Under the pieces are notes generated by a model. That model made no database searches, was not told the DNA's origin, and saw only the letters and a program-made list of their open reading frames with translations. Source: Leptolyngbyaceae cyanobacterium (GTDB lineage Bacteria > Cyanobacteriota > Cyanobacteriia > Cyanobacteriales > Aerosakkonemataceae). Taken from it: a stretch of 64,000 nt of DNA. Each line of letters starts with the position of its first letter. The first letter of the stretch is position 1. A program made the translations under genes and the position numbers. The DNA is taken from positions 1 to 64,000 of the forward strand of contig DATNQN010000133.1 in assembly GCA_036703985.1 (NCBI GenBank), written 5' to 3'. Shown here in pieces: positions 61,541-64,000 of this stretch.

Positions 61541-62584
61541 CTACTTTCGGATTCCACAGAGCAAGTAAAGAAAGTAAGGCGCACCTATAACAGATGTAAT
61601 CACGCCACAAGGGATTTCGATCGCTCCAAAAAGCGATCGCCCTAACACATCTGCTACCACTACTAGAATTCCTCCCATTAGCGCCGCCGTGGGAAGCAAT
61701 CCCTCGTGAGTTGGCCCTACTAATTGGCGGCCCAAATGAGGAGCCATCAAGCCAACAAAGTTGATCGTACCAGCGGTAGCAACTGACACTCCGCAAAGCG
61801 CCGCACTAATCAGCAACAACAAACCCCGTTGCCAGTCGAGCTTAATTCCTAAGCTTTTCGCTACATCATCGCCCAAATTCAGTACATTTAGTTGCCTAGC
61901 GTTTAACCAAGCTACTGGTATCAAAACGACCAACCAAGGTAAGAAAACTTTTAAGTGTTCCCAATGGCGTCCGTAAACACTTCCCACTAACCAAATCATC
62001 GCCTGACTGACGCTGTTAATTTCTCCAAACGTCACCATCAAAGTAGTAAAAGCGCTGGCAAAAGCGGTGATGCCGATACCGATTAAAATTAGACGGAGGG
62101 AAGAACTGCCATCAGTCCAAGCCAACAAATAAATCAAAATCGTTACCAATATTGCACCGCTAAAAGCAGCGAGCGGCAGAAAAAATAGGGGTACGTTTGG
62201 CAGTAAAACTATTAAGCTGACAGCAGCTAAACTCGCTCCGGCATTGAAACCGATGATTTCTGGAGCGGCTAAAGGATTGCGCGTTAAACCTTGCAAAAAA
62301 GTACCGGAAATTGCCAATCCCATGCCAACTAGAAAAGCAATTACAGCACGAGGAAGGCGTAGTTCATTTAAAATAAAAGCGTAATCTGGATTTCCCGTTT
62401 CTAAACCCAAAATTGTTTTTAAAACATCTAACAATGGGATGGGATAATCTCCAACAGAAAGATCGATCGCGATCGCGACAACTGCAATTACCATCAGCGT
62501 AGCCAGCACCAACGGCACTCGCCGATCGAAACGGTAAGATATATTTAACCGAGATGAACGCAGCACTAACCAAGATTGCTTCAT
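61541..62584 (-). CDS. FecCD-family iron-siderophore ABC permease, second
   Basis: The ATG at 62584 is used: it overlaps the stop of the upstream permease (ATGA). The 347-residue product has about nine hydrophobic segments and FecCD motifs ([31 protein letters not shown] near 96-126, split here at the GxGLAxSGxxxQG core). [12 protein letters not shown] is near the end. It is the inner-membrane permease for Fe3+-siderophore, hemin or B12, the usual FecCD substrates. Neither a FecE-type ATPase nor a binding protein is seen. Confidence 0.88.
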   Translation of the reverse strand: MKQSWLVLRSSRLNISYRFDRRVPLVLATLMVIAVVAIAIDLSVGDYPIPLLDVLKTILGLETGNPDYAFILNELRLPRAVIAFLVGMGLAISGTFLQGLTRNPLAAPEIIGFNAGASLAAVSLIVLLPNVPLFFLPLAAFSGAILVTILIYLLAWTDGSSSLRLILIGIGITAFASAFTTLMVTFGEINSVSQAMIWLVGSVYGRHWEHLKVFLPWLVVLIPVAWLNARQLNVLNLGDDVAKSLGIKLDWQRGLLLLISAALCGVSVATAGTINFVGLMAPHLGRQLVGPTHEGLLPTAALMGGILVVVADVLGRSLFGAIEIPCGVITSVIGAPYFLYLLCGIRK

Positions 62585-63618
62585 TTTTTGACTTTCCAGC
62601 GAGCTAAATAGATGAAGAACGGCGCACCTAAAAGAGCAGTCATCACTCCCACTGGCACTTCTTGCGGCTTCATCAACAAACGAGCCGCGATATCTGCCAA
62701 TAGCAATAAAATTGCCCCTAATAAGCTGGTATAAGGCAAAATCCAACGATAATCGACACCGACGATCGATTTAACGATGTGAGGTACTACCAAACCAATA
62801 AATGCGATCGGCCCTGCTGCCGCTACCGCACTGCCTGCCAGTAAAACTACGCTAATGGCGGTGGCAATTTTTACCCAAACCGTGTTTTGTCCCAAACCAC
62901 GCGCCACTTCTTCCCCTAAACTCAGGATGGTAATTTGTTGCCCTAAGGCGAATGCCAATATCAGTCCGATCGATATATAAGGTAAAACTTGCCAAAATAA
63001 AGTCAAATCTCTCCCCGCTACTGAGCCAGCTAACCAAAACCGAATTTCATCTAATGTGCGTTGACTGAGGATCAGAATAGCGGTGGTGAGGGAGGAAAGC
63101 AAGGCAGTGAAAGCGGCTCCGGCTAAGGTTAAGTTGAGTGGTGTGAGTCCGCCTCGACCGAGAGAACCGAGAAAATAAACCGTTACGGCGGCAAAACTGG
63201 CTCCCAGAAAAGCAAACCCAGCATAAGCACCGAAATCGGGTTGACCGAATAGAAAAACTGCCAATACCGCCGCAAATGCCGCACCAGCGTTAATTCCTAA
63301 AATTCCGGGGTCGGCTAAAGGGTTGCGGGTTAATCCTTGCATTAATGCACCGGCAACGGAAATGGCTGCACCGACTAACATGGCAATTAGCGATCGAGGT
63401 AATCGAATCGTCCGAACGATCAAGTGTTCTGTAGTGCCGTCGAAAGCCGTCAATGCTGCGTAGATTTTATCTAGAGAAATATCTACGGCTCCGTAAGCCA
63501 TGCTACCAATTAGACACAATAACAGAACGAATAATCCGAAAATAATGCCAGCTAAACGAGCAAATTTTGACTGAATAAAATTTGGTTTCTCGTTTCTTTT
63601 TTCTCCTTGCTTATTCAA
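62581..63618 (-). CDS. FecCD-family iron-siderophore ABC permease, first
   Basis: This 345-residue permease is the partner of the gene just downstream. It has the FecCD blocks [32 protein letters not shown] near 69-100 (split at the [13 protein letters not shown] core) and [15 protein letters not shown] near 273-287. There is no ATG near the start; TTG at 63618 is used, overlapping the stop of the preceding ATPase (TTGA). The 4-nt overlaps at both ends show a tight operon. Confidence 0.88.
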   Translation of the reverse strand: MNKQGEKRNEKPNFIQSKFARLAGIIFGLFVLLLCLIGSMAYGAVDISLDKIYAALTAFDGTTEHLIVRTIRLPRSLIAMLVGAAISVAGALMQGLTRNPLADPGILGINAGAAFAAVLAVFLFGQPDFGAYAGFAFLGASFAAVTVYFLGSLGRGGLTPLNLTLAGAAFTALLSSLTTAILILSQRTLDEIRFWLAGSVAGRDLTLFWQVLPYISIGLILAFALGQQITILSLGEEVARGLGQNTVWVKIATAISVVLLAGSAVAAAGPIAFIGLVVPHIVKSIVGVDYRWILPYTSLLGAILLLLADIAARLLMKPQEVPVGVMTALLGAPFFIYLARWKVKK

Positions 63619-64000
63619 GACAATACCTCTTGCAAATCATCAAAAGTTCCTTCTGCTTTTACGATGCCTTCTTCAAGAACGATAATGCGATCGGCGCGGC
63701 GTAAGATAGTGGGGCGATGAGAAACCACTAAGCAGGTCGGTCTCCAATTGGGCCTACCTAACCCCCCCGTCCCTCCTTCCCGATCCCCCCTGCCCCCCTT
63801 AAAAAGGGGGGTTGGGAAGGGGGGAGTCTTACTCCCCTCTCCTTGTAGGAGAGGGGTGGGAGGAGAGGTCGAATTATCTGCAAAGATGCGTTGCCAAAGT
63901 AGTTTTTCGGTTTCTACATCTAAAGCGCTAGAGAGGTCGTCAAATACTAATAATTCCGGTTGACGCACGAACATTCTAGCGGCGGCTGCACGTTGTAACT
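63615..64000 (-). CDS. ABC exporter ATPase domain, partial (runs off the window)
   Basis: The C-terminal end of an ABC ATPase; the frame is open to the right edge ([18 protein letters not shown] before FDDLSSALD). The signature and Walker B ([12 protein letters not shown]) and H-loop (CLVVSHRPT) are seen. Between them, residues about 35-79 counted from the MFVR Met ([18 protein letters not shown] and on) are an extra Pro/Gly-rich insertion of about 45 residues encoded by dispersed repeats (63738-63872). Relatives have a short loop here. The frame is intact. It is probably the last part of a multidrug- or siderophore-exporter gene in operon with the two FecCD permeases. Confidence 0.82.
   Translation of the reverse strand, partial: LQRAAAARMFVRQPELLVFDDLSSALDVETEKLLWQRIFADNSTSPPTPLLQGEGSKTPPFPTPLFKGGRGDREGGTGGLGRPNWRPTCLVVSHRPTILRRADRIIVLEEGIVKAEGTFDDLQEVLS
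63738..63872. repeat. dispersed repeats inside the ABC exporter gene
   Basis: A composite: CCCCCCTTAAAAAGGGGGG (63795-63812) with a GTTGGGAAGGGGGG flank, then TCCCCTCTCCTTGTAGGAGA (63833-63852) as in the repeat at 18726. All of it is read through in frame. Confidence 0.85.

Noticed and set aside
1-64000. tRNA or rRNA genes
   Set aside because: No cloverleaf with a TTCGA-type T-loop or rRNA-like sequence was noticed in the gaps; a tRNAscan run would settle it.

Overview
The window comes from a cyanobacterium, probably a filamentous, non-marine one. The evidence is the dense HIP1 palindrome GCGATCGC, an orange carotenoid protein, a Psb34/ssl1498-type light-harvesting-like protein, KGK and DUF1830 proteins, a 4-Cys-prefix Ser/Thr kinase with WD40 repeats, sucrose synthase, a PEP-CTERM protein, a 6S RNA gene beside purK, and intergenic gaps full of short dispersed repeats. 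No rRNA, tRNA or CRISPR array was found.

Layout. 0-5 kb: a sugar ABC importer (ATPase and permease) followed by an SLH/OprB-type porin. 5-14.5 kb: a dynamin-like GTPase, a KGK protein and a KGK-HNH chimera, a GH57/DUF3536 protein, a Ca2+/H+ exchanger and three small leaderless peptidoglycan-binding-domain genes, the last two a recent tandem duplication. 14.5-20.6 kb: a WD40 kinase, an AAA ATPase plus DUF3226 (TOPRIM-like) operon that looks like an OLD/PARIS-type defence pair, an aldo/keto reductase and a secreted peptidoglycan-binding protein. 20.7-25.3 kb: an M16 peptidase pair (one with an intact zinc site, one without), 6S RNA and purK. 25.4-36.7 kb: accessory genes, including an FkbM methyltransferase, pentapeptide and TPR proteins, MsrP, a MazEF-like toxin-antitoxin pair, two Uma2 proteins, an M32 carboxypeptidase, an LRAT-like protein and a YoeB-type locus whose toxin is truncated. 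36.7-46.1 kb: sucrose synthase, Uup, an S10 peptidase, NudC and a divergent CHASE3 kinase/OmpR regulator pair. 46.1-46.5 kb: an IS200/IS605-type remnant without tnpB. 46.7-53.9 kb: a light/stress island with DUF1830, PRC-barrel, a small membrane protein, a fatty-acid hydroxylase-like protein, a Psb34-like protein, a pentapeptide protein, an integral membrane protein, a PII-like protein and OCP. 53.9-64 kb: hisC, a hydrolase, a methyltransferase, a large RTX metzincin, a PEP-CTERM protein, and two FecCD permeases behind a partial ABC exporter ATPase.

Three themes stand out. First, dispersed repeats have entered coding sequence in frame at three places: purK, the C-terminus of ocp and the ABC exporter ATPase. 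Second, one palindromic repeat family lies only between convergent genes, where it probably acts as a two-way terminator, and HIP1 palindromes are reused as terminator stems. Third, the 46.7-53.9 kb island places an OCP that lacks Arg155 next to a PII-like protein and other photoprotection or membrane proteins. This island and the ATPase-DUF3226 pair are the best candidates for under-described systems.
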